Origin: an uncultured bacterium
Lineage (GTDB): Bacteria; Bacillota_I; Bacilli_A; RFN20; CAG-826
NCBI GenBank assembly: GCA_949299195.1
Contig: CASFZN010000018.1
Span: 186,001-250,000, forward strand
Length of the DNA stretch: 64,000 nucleotides
Direction: 5' to 3'
Below the pieces are notes generated by a model. The model was not told where the DNA came from. It worked only from the letters and a program-made list of their open reading frames with translations, and made no database searches. Shown here one piece after another: positions 45,235-55,262 of the stretch (position 1 is the first letter of the stretch; each line of letters opens with the position of its first letter). Position numbers and translations under genes: made by a program.

Positions 45235-46599
45235 ATGGGTTTAACTATCAATGATAATAGACTCTTATGGAGTAATGTTTTAAAAGTCTGTCAAACTAAG
45301 ACTAGTGGATTAAAAAATATCTATGAATCTTATTTTAAAAAGACTTTTTTAAACTCAGTTCAAGATGATACCTTAATTGTTGGAGTTGAAAATGCTTCTA
45401 CTTGTACCATTATCAAAAATTCTTTTTCAGATATTTTTAGTGCTGCAGTTTATGAAGTAACTGGATCAAATTTTAAACTTCTTTTTGTTCCTTTAAATGA
45501 ATTAACTCAAAAAAGTAATAAAAATGACTATTTAAAAGATATTCCTACTTATTTTTCATCCACAAATATCTTACAAAAACAATTTACATTCTCTAATTTT
45601 GTTGAAGGACCATCAAATAAACACGCTAAAACAGCTGCAATGTATATTTGTGGATCTTTAGGAGATAAATATAATCCTTTATACATTCAAGGTCATTCAG
45701 GATTAGGAAAAACACATTTATTACATGCAATTGGTAATCAAATTAAACAAAATAGCCCAGAAAAGCGAATTTTGTATGTAACCAGCCAAGACTTTGTTAA
45801 TGAATATGTAAATTTTACTAAAAATAGTACTGCTTCTGTTTCTCTTGAAGAGTATATTAGAACCTTTGATGTACTTTTAATTGACGATATTCAACAATTA
45901 AGAAATAAAGAAAAAACACTAGATTATTTTTTCAATATTTATAATTATTTTATTGCAAATAATAAACAAATTGTTATCACTTCCGATTGTTTACAAAACG
46001 AACTTATTGGAATTCCGGAAAGATTAATTACAAGATTCTTATGTGGATTAACAGCTTCAATTACAACTCCAGATTTCCAAACTTGTAAAGAAATTTTCCT
46101 CAAAAAATGCGAATTTAATTCAATTAATATTCAAAATATCAGTGATGAAGTAATCGATTATATTGTCACTAATAATTCTTCATCAATAAGATCATTAGAG
46201 GGAATAATTTTACAAATTTTATTTAAAACAACGACCAATCCAGATATTGTTTTAACTTTTGATGAATTAAAAGACATTTTACATATTGAAAATTTTTCAA
46301 TTGACAATAATAAAAAGACAGATGCTAATAAAATTATCAATGTAATTTCTACATATTATTCCATTCCGACTGACCAATTAACAGGTAATACCAGAAAAGC
46401 ACAGGTAACCTTAGCTAGACAAATAGCAATCTATCTTCTTAGAGATGTCTTAGATATGACGTATAAGGAAATCGGTAAAATTTTCTCGAATAGAGATCAT
46501 GCTACTATTATTCATTCGATTAATAAGATTGAAGAATTGTTAAAAACTAACACCAATGTGCAAAACGTTGTTAATTCAATTAAACAAAAAATTGCCTAA
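45235..46599 (+). CDS. dnaA: Chromosomal replication initiator DnaA
   Basis: A 454-residue initiator ATPase. Domain I spans about 1-90. The AAA+ domain has Walker A GHSGLGKTH at 153-161, Walker B VLLIDDIQQL and a sensor I region. Domain IV at the C-terminus has the DnaA-box binding helix FSNRDHATIIHSINKIEEL (about 419-437). AAAGG precedes the ATG. TAAAAT with a TG extension at 45196-45204 is a likely -10 box, about 30 bases upstream. Confidence 0.97.
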   Translation: MGLTINDNRLLWSNVLKVCQTKTSGLKNIYESYFKKTFLNSVQDDTLIVGVENASTCTIIKNSFSDIFSAAVYEVTGSNFKLLFVPLNELTQKSNKNDYLKDIPTYFSSTNILQKQFTFSNFVEGPSNKHAKTAAMYICGSLGDKYNPLYIQGHSGLGKTHLLHAIGNQIKQNSPEKRILYVTSQDFVNEYVNFTKNSTASVSLEEYIRTFDVLLIDDIQQLRNKEKTLDYFFNIYNYFIANNKQIVITSDCLQNELIGIPERLITRFLCGLTASITTPDFQTCKEIFLKKCEFNSINIQNISDEVIDYIVTNNSSSIRSLEGIILQILFKTTTNPDIVLTFDELKDILHIENFSIDNNKKTDANKIINVISTYYSIPTDQLTGNTRKAQVTLARQIAIYLLRDVLDMTYKEIGKIFSNRDHATIIHSINKIEELLKTNTNVQNVVNSIKQKIA

Positions 46600-46752
46600 A
46601 TTATCGAATATTTCAAACTTATCAACATTTCAACTTTCTATATAATTATTATTAATAAATATATAAATAAAAAATAAATAAAATAAAAATTTAATTATTA
46701 AAATAAATTACTTAAAATATTAACTAGTATTCTAAAAGGAGTAACATTCATT
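46600..46752. other. oriC, downstream part: probable DNA unwinding region between dnaA and dnaN
   Basis: TTATCAACA at 46619-46627 is one base from the DnaA-box consensus. Then 46639-46710 is 72 bp of pure A/T, a good candidate for DNA opening. In Bacillus the unwinding site is likewise between dnaA and dnaN. AAAAGGAG before dnaN is in the same gap. Confidence 0.65.
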
Positions 46753-47874
46753 ATGAAATTTACAATTAATAGAGAAGAATTTTTAAAAGCTATTCTTACA
46801 AGTGGTAAGGTTGCTTCACCATCTCCAGAAGATCCAATTTTAGCTACATTAAAATTAGAAGTTTTTGAAGATAGATTAGAAATTATCGGATCAAATGGTG
46901 AAATTTCTATCAAATCAATTGTTCCTAAATTTAAAGATGATAAGGAAATTTTAAGAGATATTAAAGTAGGTTCTATTTTAGTTAATTCTAAAATTTTAAC
47001 CGATGTTATTCGTAATTTAGAAGATAACGAAATCACTTTTCCAGTAGAAGATAATGCTCTTGTTAGAATTCAAAATAATAGATTTTCTTATAATTTAAAT
47101 GTTATTAGAGGCGAAGAATATCGTGATATTGATTTTGATGAATCTGGAATTAGAGTTGAATTAACTGCAAGAGATTTAATAGATGCTGTTAACCAAACTG
47201 CATTCTCTGCATCAATTAAAGAAAGAGCGGTTTTAACTTGTTTAAATATAGAATCTAACGGAAATAAGGTATATTTTACTGCTACAGATGGAGCTAGATT
47301 ATCTAAAAAAGACATTACAATTGAAGAAGAATTACCTAAATTTTCAATCAATGTTAACGCTAAAATCTTCTCTGAAGGCATTAAAACTATTACAACAGAA
47401 GAAAAAGTAATATTATTTATTTCAGATAGAAATTTAGTCTTAAAACTCGATAATATTGTTATTTTATTTACTTTAACAGTTGGGGATTATCCAAATACAA
47501 AGAATATCATTCCTCATAATTTCTTCTATAAATTAGAAACACAAGCAAATGAATTATTAAAGGTTCTCACAAGAGTCGTTTTATTCTCTGGAGAACGTGC
47601 AAATATTGTTAAATTAACTATGAGTGATAGTGAAGTAGTAGTTTCTTCTAAATCTTTACAAGTTGGTGACGCTTCTGAAAAGCTAAGTTTATATCAATAT
47701 ACTGGAGAAAGATTGGAAATCTCATTTAATGTTAAATATGTTAGTGAAGCAATTAGATCTTTAAAAGATGAAACTATCGTTTTAAGTTTTATGGGTGAAA
47801 TGAAGCCATTTACAGTCACTTCAAAGAATGATGATAGTGTAATTCAATTAATTACACCAGTTAGAACTTATTAA
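46753..47874 (+). CDS. dnaN: DNA polymerase III sliding clamp
   Basis: A 373-residue beta clamp that tethers DNA polymerase III to DNA. Three repeated clamp domains of about 120 residues are evident, starting MKFTINREEFLKAI, then ARDLIDAVNQTAFSASIKE near 140, and ending LITPVRTY, the typical last residues. Length is normal. It follows dnaA across the AT-rich part of the origin. Confidence 0.96.
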   Translation: MKFTINREEFLKAILTSGKVASPSPEDPILATLKLEVFEDRLEIIGSNGEISIKSIVPKFKDDKEILRDIKVGSILVNSKILTDVIRNLEDNEITFPVEDNALVRIQNNRFSYNLNVIRGEEYRDIDFDESGIRVELTARDLIDAVNQTAFSASIKERAVLTCLNIESNGNKVYFTATDGARLSKKDITIEEELPKFSINVNAKIFSEGIKTITTEEKVILFISDRNLVLKLDNIVILFTLTVGDYPNTKNIIPHNFFYKLETQANELLKVLTRVVLFSGERANIVKLTMSDSEVVVSSKSLQVGDASEKLSLYQYTGERLEISFNVKYVSEAIRSLKDETIVLSFMGEMKPFTVTSKNDDSVIQLITPVRTY

Positions 47875-47877
47875 AAA

Positions 47878-47893
47878 GTTTCCACGTGGAAAC
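47878..47893. promoter_or_regulatory. parS-like palindrome, copy 6
   Basis: Perfect GTTTCCACGTGGAAAC, four bases past the dnaN stop, A-run before and T-run after. It could also serve as a dnaN terminator. Confidence 0.7.
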
Positions 47894-47990
47894 TTTTTAT
47901 TTCGATAATTATCGTAAATGTAAAAATTTTCATTAAATTTTCATAAATTTATAAAATATAAAAATAAGTATTAAAGTAAGTATTAAAAAA

Positions 47991-48006
47991 GTTTCCACGT
48001 GGAAAC
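47991..48006. promoter_or_regulatory. parS-like palindrome, copy 7
   Basis: Second perfect copy only 113 bp from the previous one, in the dnaN-yaaA gap and followed by a T run. Two copies in one gap with no gene between them argue against a purely terminator role. The remainder of 47875-48164 is AT-rich with nothing else visible. Confidence 0.7.
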
Positions 48007-48164
48007 TTTTTTATATTTAATGGATAAAATTTTAATAAAAATTAAATACTTTAATCATGTTAATAATTTCTTATTAAAAAAATATTTAAAATAACCCACA
48101 AAAAACTTAAATAAAATAGATTTTTAATCTCCTTTAATATATAATATTAAAGGAGTTAAAATCA

Positions 48165-48398
48165 ATGAATAAACAAGCTTTAAATGTTATTAAAATAAGT
48201 AGTGAATTTATCACTTTAGGACAGTTCTTAAAATATGTAGATCTAATCTCTAGTGGAGCTGAAGCAAAGATTTATATTAATGAACATGAAATTTTAGTAA
48301 ACAATACACTTACTAAAGAAAGAGGAAAGAAATTATATCCTTCCTATAAGGTTTCAATTGATAACTCTTTGTTCTTTGAAATTCAAAATGATAATTAA
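48165..48398 (+). CDS. yaaA: S4-domain protein YaaA
   Basis: A 77-residue S4-type RNA-binding protein that usually sits between dnaN and recF in Bacilli. FITLGQFLKYVDLISSGAEA and INEHEILVNNTLTKERGKKL fit the family. AAAGGAG precedes the ATG. Its last codons overlap the recF start. Confidence 0.9.
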   Translation: MNKQALNVIKISSEFITLGQFLKYVDLISSGAEAKIYINEHEILVNNTLTKERGKKLYPSYKVSIDNSLFFEIQNDN

Positions 48399-49479
48399 AA
48401 ATTTAAAATTATTAAACTATCGAAACTATAAAAAACTAACAATTGATTTTAATAACAAAATCAATGTTTTTTATGGCCGAAATGGCGTAGGTAAAACAAA
48501 TATTGTTGAAGCTATATATTATTTATCTTTAACTAAATCTTTTAGAACAAACAATGAATTAGAATTAATAAAAATAAATGAAAAAGAAAGTTTAATTCAA
48601 GGAAGATTTAATTTTAATTCATTAATTGATAAAGAAATTGAAATTTATCTATCAAAAGAAGGTAAAAAGATATCTATAAATAATGAAAGAATAAATAAGA
48701 TATCCGATCTAGCAAGTTTAATAAATATTATTTATTTCATTCCTAAAGATGTCTTATTACTTAAAGATTCACCTAAAAATAGAAGAAAATTCTTAGATAT
48801 ATCTATTTCAAGAATAAATAAAGAATATTTATTAAATTTTTCTTTATATTCAAAAGTACTAAAAGATCGAAATAATCTTTTAAAAGAAGAAGTTATTAAT
48901 AAAGATTTATTAGATATTTATACTTCAAAATTAATTGAATACTCTGAAAAGATTTATAAGGTAAGAAAAGAATATATAGATGAATTAAATAAAGTTATAT
49001 CGAAAGTATATTTCAATATTTCTAAAAAAGAAGATTCGTTAAAGATAATTTATATCCCGTTAATTGATAAAAATAGTGGTAATAAAAATTATTATGAAGA
49101 ACTTTATCAAAAATATAAAAATAACGAAGAAAACGATATAAAAAGTAAAAGAACTACTATCGGAATTCATTTAGAAGATTTCTATATAACTTTAAATAAT
49201 AAAAATGTCGGTAGTTATGGATCTCAAGGAGAAAATAGATTAAGTGTTTTATCACTTAAACTCTCGCAATATTACCTCGTAAAAGAAGAAAAAAATAAAC
49301 CAATTATCATTTTGGATGACGTATTAAGTGAACTTGATGAAATTCATAAAAATAATTTACTTAATTATTTAAATAACGAATTTAATCAAGTATTTATCAC
49401 ATCAACAACTCCAATAAACTATTTTAATTTCAAAAATTATTTAATTAAAGATCAAGAGTGTTACAAGGAGGTTAATTAA
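48388..49479 (+). CDS. recF: DNA replication and repair protein RecF
   Basis: A 363-residue SMC-like ATPase that helps load RecA at gaps. From ATG 48388 (MIIKNLKLLNYRNYKKL) the Walker A FYGRNGVGKTNIVEAIYYLS is at about 28-47. The signature region YGSQGENRLSVLSLKL and Walker B PIIILDDVLSELDE are intact. An upstream in-frame TTG at 48358 is less likely because the family starts exactly at MIIKxLxLxNYRNY. It overlaps yaaA by 11 bases. Confidence 0.95.
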   Translation: MIIKNLKLLNYRNYKKLTIDFNNKINVFYGRNGVGKTNIVEAIYYLSLTKSFRTNNELELIKINEKESLIQGRFNFNSLIDKEIEIYLSKEGKKISINNERINKISDLASLINIIYFIPKDVLLLKDSPKNRRKFLDISISRINKEYLLNFSLYSKVLKDRNNLLKEEVINKDLLDIYTSKLIEYSEKIYKVRKEYIDELNKVISKVYFNISKKEDSLKIIYIPLIDKNSGNKNYYEELYQKYKNNEENDIKSKRTTIGIHLEDFYITLNNKNVGSYGSQGENRLSVLSLKLSQYYLVKEEKNKPIIILDDVLSELDEIHKNNLLNYLNNEFNQVFITSTTPINYFNFKNYLIKDQECYKEVN

Positions 49480-49481
49480 AT

Positions 49482-51608
49482 ATGGCTATAAAAGAAGAGA
49501 AAAGCACTACTAAAGAACTTTTACTTGATGAAAGTGAAGAAAAAGAAGTAAAAGAAGAAAATTTAACAGTCAGCGAAGATGAAGGTTTTACATCTAGTGA
49601 AAAAAAGTTAGATGAAAAAATCTCAAAAGATATTATTGATATCACTGATGAAAAATCTTTAGAAAAAGGTAGTGAAAACTATACAGGTGCTGATATTACA
49701 GTTTTAGAAGGTTTAGAAGCTGTAAGAATGAGACCTGGTATGTATATTGGTTCCACTTCAATTACCGGTTTACATCATCTTATTTGGGAGATTGTAGATA
49801 ATGGAATTGATGAAGCTTTAGCAGGATTTTGTGATACTATCAGTGTTGATATTAATGAAGATAATTCAATTACTGTTACTGATAATGGTAGAGGAATTCC
49901 AGTTGATACTGTTGATAAAACTGGCATTAGTGCTGTAGAAACTGTTTATACAAAATTACACGCAGGTGGTAAATTTGGTTTAACTAGTGGATATAAAGTT
50001 TCAGGTGGATTGCATGGTGTTGGTGCAAGTGTAGTTAATGCATTAAGTGAATGGCTTGAAGTTACTGTTTATAGAAATGGAGGAGAATATTTCATCCGTT
50101 TTGAAAATGGTGGCAGTAAAACAACTCATCTTAAAAGAGTTGGAGATAGTGATAAAAAAGGAACTAAAGTTACCTTTAAACCAGATCCATTAATTTTTAG
50201 AGAAACTACCGAATTTAGCTATGAAACTATAAAAAATAGAATTAGACAAATGGCATTTTTAAATAAAAGTGTCAGATTTATTCTTACCGATAAAAGAGTA
50301 GAACCAAATAAGGTTAGAGATTTTAAGTTTGATGGTGGTATTAAAGAATATGTTTCTTATATTAATAAAAACTATACCCCATTATCAGATCATGTTTTTT
50401 ATTGTGAAGGAGCCCAAACTTTCACTGAAAACGATAAAAATATGGATATTGTCGTAGAAGTTGCTTTCCAATATATCACTCAAGATAACTATAATATCTA
50501 TTCTTTCTGTAATAATGTTTCAACTGGAAATGGCGGAACTCATTTAGATGGATTTTATTTAGCATTAAATAGAGTTTTTAATAACATCGCTAGAAAATTA
50601 TCCATTTTAAAGGATAAAGATAAAGAAAGATTCTCAAATGAAGACTGTAGAAAAGGAATTACTGCAGTTATTTCAGTTAAACATCCTAACCCAGAATATG
50701 AAGGTCAAACTAAAGGAAAATTAGGTAATGCCGAAGTTAAAAAGATTGTTTCTAATGTCTTTGGTGCTCATTTAGAAAGATTCTTTACTGAAGAAAAACA
50801 AGAAGCTTTATCAATTTTAAATAAGGTTAGATATAACTATGATAACCGTTTAAAACTTGCTGCTTATGAAGAATCAATGAAGAAAAAAAGTGGCTTAGAA
50901 CTTACTAATTTACCTGGAAAATTATCTGATTGTTCTTCTTCAAATCCTGAAGAATGTGAATTATTTATTGTAGAAGGTAATTCTGCAGGAGGTAGTGCAA
51001 AACAAGGTAGAGATCCAAAAATTCAAGCTGTTTTACCTTTAAGAGGTAAGATTTTAAATGTTCAAAAAGCTCAAGATCATAAAATTTATGAAAATGCCGA
51101 AATCGGTAGTATGATTAAAGCTATTGGTGGTGGATTTGGTGATAGTTTTGACGTTACTAAAATTAGATATCATAAAGTTATTATCATGACCGATGCTGAC
51201 GTTGATGGTTCTCATATTAGAATCTTACTTTTAACATTCTTTAATAGATTTATGAAACCATTAATTGAAAATGGATATGTATATATCGCTCAACCACCTC
51301 TATATAAAGTTGAATATAAAGGAAAAGCATACTATGCATATAACGATTATCAATTAGCAGTTATTCGTAAAGAATTAGATTTAAAAAATAACTATCCTTT
51401 CCAAAGATATAAAGGTCTTGGTGAAATGGATCCAGATCAACTTGAAGAAACAACTATGGATCCAAAGGTTAGAAAACTCGTTAGAATTACAATTGAAGAC
51501 GCTAATATTGCAGATGAATTATTCACAGAACTCATGGGTGAAGAAGTTGCACCAAGAAATGAATTCTTAAGTGAAAATGCAAAATACGTTAAAAATCTTG
51601 ATATTTAG
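49482..51608 (+). CDS. gyrB: DNA gyrase subunit B
   Basis: A 708-residue type II topoisomerase ATPase subunit. The GHKL domain begins at about 70 (TVLEGLEAVRMRPGMYIGST), with EIVDNGIDEALAG and the GGLHGVGASVVNA loop. The Toprim part has EGNSAGGSAKQGRDP and DADVDGSHIRILLLTFF. The first about 65 residues are an acidic, Glu/Ser/Lys-rich extension not usual in GyrB. AAGGAGG is eight bases before the ATG, two bases after recF. Confidence 0.97.
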   Translation: MAIKEEKSTTKELLLDESEEKEVKEENLTVSEDEGFTSSEKKLDEKISKDIIDITDEKSLEKGSENYTGADITVLEGLEAVRMRPGMYIGSTSITGLHHLIWEIVDNGIDEALAGFCDTISVDINEDNSITVTDNGRGIPVDTVDKTGISAVETVYTKLHAGGKFGLTSGYKVSGGLHGVGASVVNALSEWLEVTVYRNGGEYFIRFENGGSKTTHLKRVGDSDKKGTKVTFKPDPLIFRETTEFSYETIKNRIRQMAFLNKSVRFILTDKRVEPNKVRDFKFDGGIKEYVSYINKNYTPLSDHVFYCEGAQTFTENDKNMDIVVEVAFQYITQDNYNIYSFCNNVSTGNGGTHLDGFYLALNRVFNNIARKLSILKDKDKERFSNEDCRKGITAVISVKHPNPEYEGQTKGKLGNAEVKKIVSNVFGAHLERFFTEEKQEALSILNKVRYNYDNRLKLAAYEESMKKKSGLELTNLPGKLSDCSSSNPEECELFIVEGNSAGGSAKQGRDPKIQAVLPLRGKILNVQKAQDHKIYENAEIGSMIKAIGGGFGDSFDVTKIRYHKVIIMTDADVDGSHIRILLLTFFNRFMKPLIENGYVYIAQPPLYKVEYKGKAYYAYNDYQLAVIRKELDLKNNYPFQRYKGLGEMDPDQLEETTMDPKVRKLVRITIEDANIADELFTELMGEEVAPRNEFLSENAKYVKNLDI

Positions 51609-51635
51609 TACTTAATGGAGGTAATAAAAAGATTT

Positions 51636-54146
51636 ATGGCAGAAGAAAATAAAATTGAAAGTGGCATAGTCCCTTCATTAACTGATACTGAAATTACTAC
51701 TGAACTTAAAACTGCATTCTTAGATTATGCGATGAGTGTCATTGTTTCTCGTGCTCTTCCAGATGTTAGAGACGGACTTAAACCTGTTAATAGACGTATA
51801 ATCTATGCAATGAATAAAGCAGGATATACTCCTGATAAACCATTTGTTAAAAGTGCAAGAATCGTTGGTGATACCATGGGTAAATATCACCCTCACGGTA
51901 ATTCATCAATTTATTATGCTTTAGTTAGAATGGCTCAAAAATTCTCGCTTAGATATACTCTTATCCAAGGTCATGGTAACTTTGGTACTATGGATGGAGA
52001 TGATCCAGCAGCAGAAAGATATACTGAAGCTAGACTTGAAAAATTAGCTGCAGAAATGGTTAGAGATATTAATGCTGACACTATCGATTTTATACCTAAC
52101 TATGATGGTACTGAAGAAGAACCAACAGTCTTACCTTCTAGATTTCCTAACCTTTTAGTTAATGGTAGTGAAGGTATTGCAGTTGGTATGGCAACTAAAA
52201 TGCCACCTCATAATTTAACTGAAATTATCGATGGAATTTTAGCTTATACCAAAAATAAAGATATAACCGTTGAAGAATTAATGAAAATTGTTAAAGGACC
52301 AGATTTTCCTACAGGTGGTATAATCTATGGACTTAACGGCATTAGGCAAGCATATGCAACAGGAAGAGGTTCTTTTAAAATTAGAGCCAGAACTCATATT
52401 GAAGAAGAACCAAACGGAAAAAGTAAGATTATTATCACTGAAATGCCATATGAGGTTAATAAAAGTGATGTTGTTAAAAAGATTGGTGAACTTTATAGAG
52501 ATAAAAAGTTAGATGGAATTACATCTGTTAAAGATTTCTCTAAAGTTGATGTTCATGTTGAAATTGAATGTAAAAAAGATGCTAATCCAAATGTTGTTTT
52601 AAATAAATTATTTAAAATGACTGCCTTAGAAACTTCATATGGAATTATTAATCTTGCAATTGTTAATGGCGAACCAAAAATTCTTACTTTAAAAGATTTA
52701 TTCGATAATTATCTTGATTATCAAATTGAAGTTATTAGAAGAAGAACTGAATGTTGGCTTAAAAAAGATGAAGAAAGAAAGCATATTATCGAAGGTTTAA
52801 TTATCTGTAGAGATAATATTGACGAAATTGTTCATATGGTTAAAGAATCTGAAAATAAAGAAGATTTTATCCGTAGAGCAATGGAAAGTGTCTTTAAATT
52901 TAGTGAAAGACAAGCTGAAGCAATCTTTAATTTACAACTTGGTAGATTAACTCATCTTGAAAGTGATAAGTTAATTAACGAAAAGTTACAATTAGAGAAA
53001 AATATCGAAAATTATCATCATATTTTAGCTTCTAAAGAAAACGAACTTGAAGTAGTTTTAACTGAATTAGAAGAAATTAAACGTAAATTTGGTGATGAAA
53101 GAAGAACTGAAATTTCTACTGAAATTGTTTCAATTGAAGATGAAGATTTAATTCCAGAAGAAAACGTTGTTATAACTTTAACTAATAAAGGTTATATCAA
53201 ACGTATGAATGTTAACGAATTTAAAGCCCAAAGAAGAGGTGGAAAAGGTGTTAGAGGAGTTAAAACTTATGATGACGATGGTGCAGATAAGGTAATTTAT
53301 GCTAACACTCATACCGATTTATTATTCTTCTCAAATTTAGGTAAGGTTTACCGTAAAAGAGGTTATGAAATTGAACAAGGATCAAGAACTTCAAAAGGTC
53401 AATTTATTAAATCAGAATTGAATCTAGAACAAAACGAAGAAATTGTTGCGTTAATTCCTGCAGATACTTATGAAAATAAATATTTATTCTTTGTAACTAA
53501 ACACGGAATTGTTAAACGTACCGCAATGGAAGAATTTATCCGTATCAATGCTAATGGTAAAAAAGCAATAAGTTTCAAAGAAAATGATAATTTATTAGAT
53601 GTTAAAGTTACTGATGGAAACGCTTTAATTTTAATTACTAATAATAAAGGAAGACTTGTTAAATTCCATGAAACTGATGTTAGAAGCATGGGAAGAACTG
53701 CAGCGGGTGTTAGAGGTATGAATTTAGGTGATGCGAAAGAAGTTGTATCGGTTGCTACCTCTTTAGAAGGTAATAGAGTCTTCGTTGTTAGTGAAAAAGG
53801 TTTAGGTAAAATATCAGATATAGAAAGTTATCGACTTACAAAACGTGGTTCAAAAGGTGTTATTACAATTAAAATAACTGAAAAAACCGGCGAATTATGT
53901 GCTATGAAAGTAGTAAGTGGAGAAGAAGATTATTTAGCAATTTCTTCTAAAGGGGATATTGTTAGAGCTTCACTTAAAGATGTTAGAGAAACTGGAAGAA
54001 ACGCTAGCGGAGTCCATTTAAAACGTTTAAATAGTGAAGATGAAGTGGTTGTTTCAGTTGCTATTGTTCCTCATTATGAAGAGGAAGAAACTGTAACTGA
54101 AAACACTGAAGAAGTTACGAAAACTGAAGAAAAAGTAGAAAACTAG
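51636..54146 (+). CDS. gyrA: DNA gyrase subunit A
   Basis: An 836-residue breakage-reunion subunit. [10 protein letters not shown] starts the protein at 51636; an in-frame ATG at 51615 is unlikely because the GGAGG ribosome binding site overlaps it. The quinolone-determining region [20 protein letters not shown] and catalytic Tyr129 ([10 protein letters not shown]) are present. The GyrA-box lies in [14 protein letters not shown] near 532. The six-bladed C-terminal wrapping domain follows and the tail is Glu/Thr-rich. Confidence 0.96.
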   Translation: MAEENKIESGIVPSLTDTEITTELKTAFLDYAMSVIVSRALPDVRDGLKPVNRRIIYAMNKAGYTPDKPFVKSARIVGDTMGKYHPHGNSSIYYALVRMAQKFSLRYTLIQGHGNFGTMDGDDPAAERYTEARLEKLAAEMVRDINADTIDFIPNYDGTEEEPTVLPSRFPNLLVNGSEGIAVGMATKMPPHNLTEIIDGILAYTKNKDITVEELMKIVKGPDFPTGGIIYGLNGIRQAYATGRGSFKIRARTHIEEEPNGKSKIIITEMPYEVNKSDVVKKIGELYRDKKLDGITSVKDFSKVDVHVEIECKKDANPNVVLNKLFKMTALETSYGIINLAIVNGEPKILTLKDLFDNYLDYQIEVIRRRTECWLKKDEERKHIIEGLIICRDNIDEIVHMVKESENKEDFIRRAMESVFKFSERQAEAIFNLQLGRLTHLESDKLINEKLQLEKNIENYHHILASKENELEVVLTELEEIKRKFGDERRTEISTEIVSIEDEDLIPEENVVITLTNKGYIKRMNVNEFKAQRRGGKGVRGVKTYDDDGADKVIYANTHTDLLFFSNLGKVYRKRGYEIEQGSRTSKGQFIKSELNLEQNEEIVALIPADTYENKYLFFVTKHGIVKRTAMEEFIRINANGKKAISFKENDNLLDVKVTDGNALILITNNKGRLVKFHETDVRSMGRTAAGVRGMNLGDAKEVVSVATSLEGNRVFVVSEKGLGKISDIESYRLTKRGSKGVITIKITEKTGELCAMKVVSGEEDYLAISSKGDIVRASLKDVRETGRNASGVHLKRLNSEDEVVVSVAIVPHYEEEETVTENTEEVTKTEEKVEN

Positions 54147-54166
54147 TAGTTAGTAAAAAGGAAAAA

Positions 54167-54182
54167 GTTTCCACGTGGAAAC
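54167..54182. promoter_or_regulatory. parS-like palindrome, copy 8
   Basis: Perfect GTTTCCACGTGGAAAC, 20 bases past the gyrA stop, A-run before and T-run after. CTTACTAAG follows at 54191. Confidence 0.7.
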
Positions 54183-54231
54183 TTTTTTACCTTACTAAGA
54201 AATAAAAACTTATATAATATAAGGTAAGAAG

Positions 54232-55257
54232 ATGAACCCATTAATATTATTTGAAACAAAGGAAAAATACATTAATTTTGAAGCTAATCGAATTAAAAAA
54301 TCTTTAATTTATTGCTTACGAATGTATAACGAAAGATATGTTTCATCAACCTATGATGAAACATATGATCTTGTACATTATGTTTTAGTAAGCGATATTG
54401 CTAGATATAGCGAAGAAATTAAGAAAAACACTAAAATAGTTCTTTCTTTATTAAGCAGTGAAGAAGATTATAAAGGAAGATTATTAAAAAAAGTTAGAGC
54501 TAAAGACGAAATAGAAAAATATGAATATATTGTTTCAAAAAGCGATATAGAACTAATAAATAAAGTTGATTTAGTTTTAACTCCTTCTAAAAAAGCATCA
54601 GAATTTTTAATTTCTCAAGGAGTTAAAACTAATATTAAAGAATTTATGATTCCTGTTAGAACTTCTAATTTTGATCTTAAAAATAGTGTTTTAAAAAACG
54701 CAGTTTATCGATATTTATCACTTCCTGAAGATTCTATAATTGGTTTTGCAACACTTCATAACGAAGATTATGAAGGCTATCAAAAGATTAAAGAATTAGC
54801 GATTTCTTATCCAAAAATAAAGTTTATTGCTATTTCACACGTAAATATATTTAGTGGATTGTCATTAAAATTTAAAAGATTATTTAAAGATAAACCATCA
54901 AATTTAATTCTTACCACCCCATTAAATGAAGATATTTATTGTAGTTTACTTTATAATTCTAAGTTCTTTATTAATGTTGCTTCTAGTTATGGAAATGATC
55001 AAGCTTCCCTTGAAGCAATGGCATCAAAAACACAGATTTTTGCCTTAAAAACTAGTGTTTTTCCAGATATCGTAATTGATAATGAAACTGGATATATTTA
55101 TAATGATATCGATTCTTTGAAGAAAGGCTTTGGGTTATATTTAGATGGTTTACTCGAAGATACGACCCACAAAGCTTATAAGTTTGCAAAAGAGGTTAAC
55201 TTAGTTAATTGTGGTGAAAAATTGATTAAGATTTATAAGGAATTATTGGAGGAATAA
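54232..55257 (+). CDS. Glycosyltransferase-like protein, GT-B fold
   Basis: A 341-residue protein resembling family 4 type glycosyltransferases. An N-terminal Rossmann-like half contains VDLVLTPSKKASEFLISQGV (about 111-130). The C-terminal half carries YCSLLYNSKFFINVASSYGN and DQASLEAMASKTQIFALKTS (about 258-278), the usual ExxxxE-type sugar-nucleotide site, then ETGYIYNDIDSLKKG. It probably adds a sugar to a lipid or surface polymer; donor and acceptor unknown. TATAAT at 54213-54218 leaves at most a very short leader; AAGG lies seven bases before the ATG. Confidence 0.78.
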   Translation: MNPLILFETKEKYINFEANRIKKSLIYCLRMYNERYVSSTYDETYDLVHYVLVSDIARYSEEIKKNTKIVLSLLSSEEDYKGRLLKKVRAKDEIEKYEYIVSKSDIELINKVDLVLTPSKKASEFLISQGVKTNIKEFMIPVRTSNFDLKNSVLKNAVYRYLSLPEDSIIGFATLHNEDYEGYQKIKELAISYPKIKFIAISHVNIFSGLSLKFKRLFKDKPSNLILTTPLNEDIYCSLLYNSKFFINVASSYGNDQASLEAMASKTQIFALKTSVFPDIVIDNETGYIYNDIDSLKKGFGLYLDGLLEDTTHKAYKFAKEVNLVNCGEKLIKIYKELLEE

Positions 55258-55262
55258 ACAAA

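Noticed and set aside
48358-48387. TTG start for recF at 48358
   Set aside because: RecF proteins begin at MxIKxLxLxNYRNY; the ATG at 48388 gives exactly that and overlaps the yaaA stop as expected.
7151-54187. Reading the repeated palindrome simply as terminators
   Set aside because: Some copies do look like terminators, but copies at 16712 and 32409 lack the A/T flanks, two lie inside coding sequence, and two occur in one gap with no gene between them, while the 16-base core stays identical.
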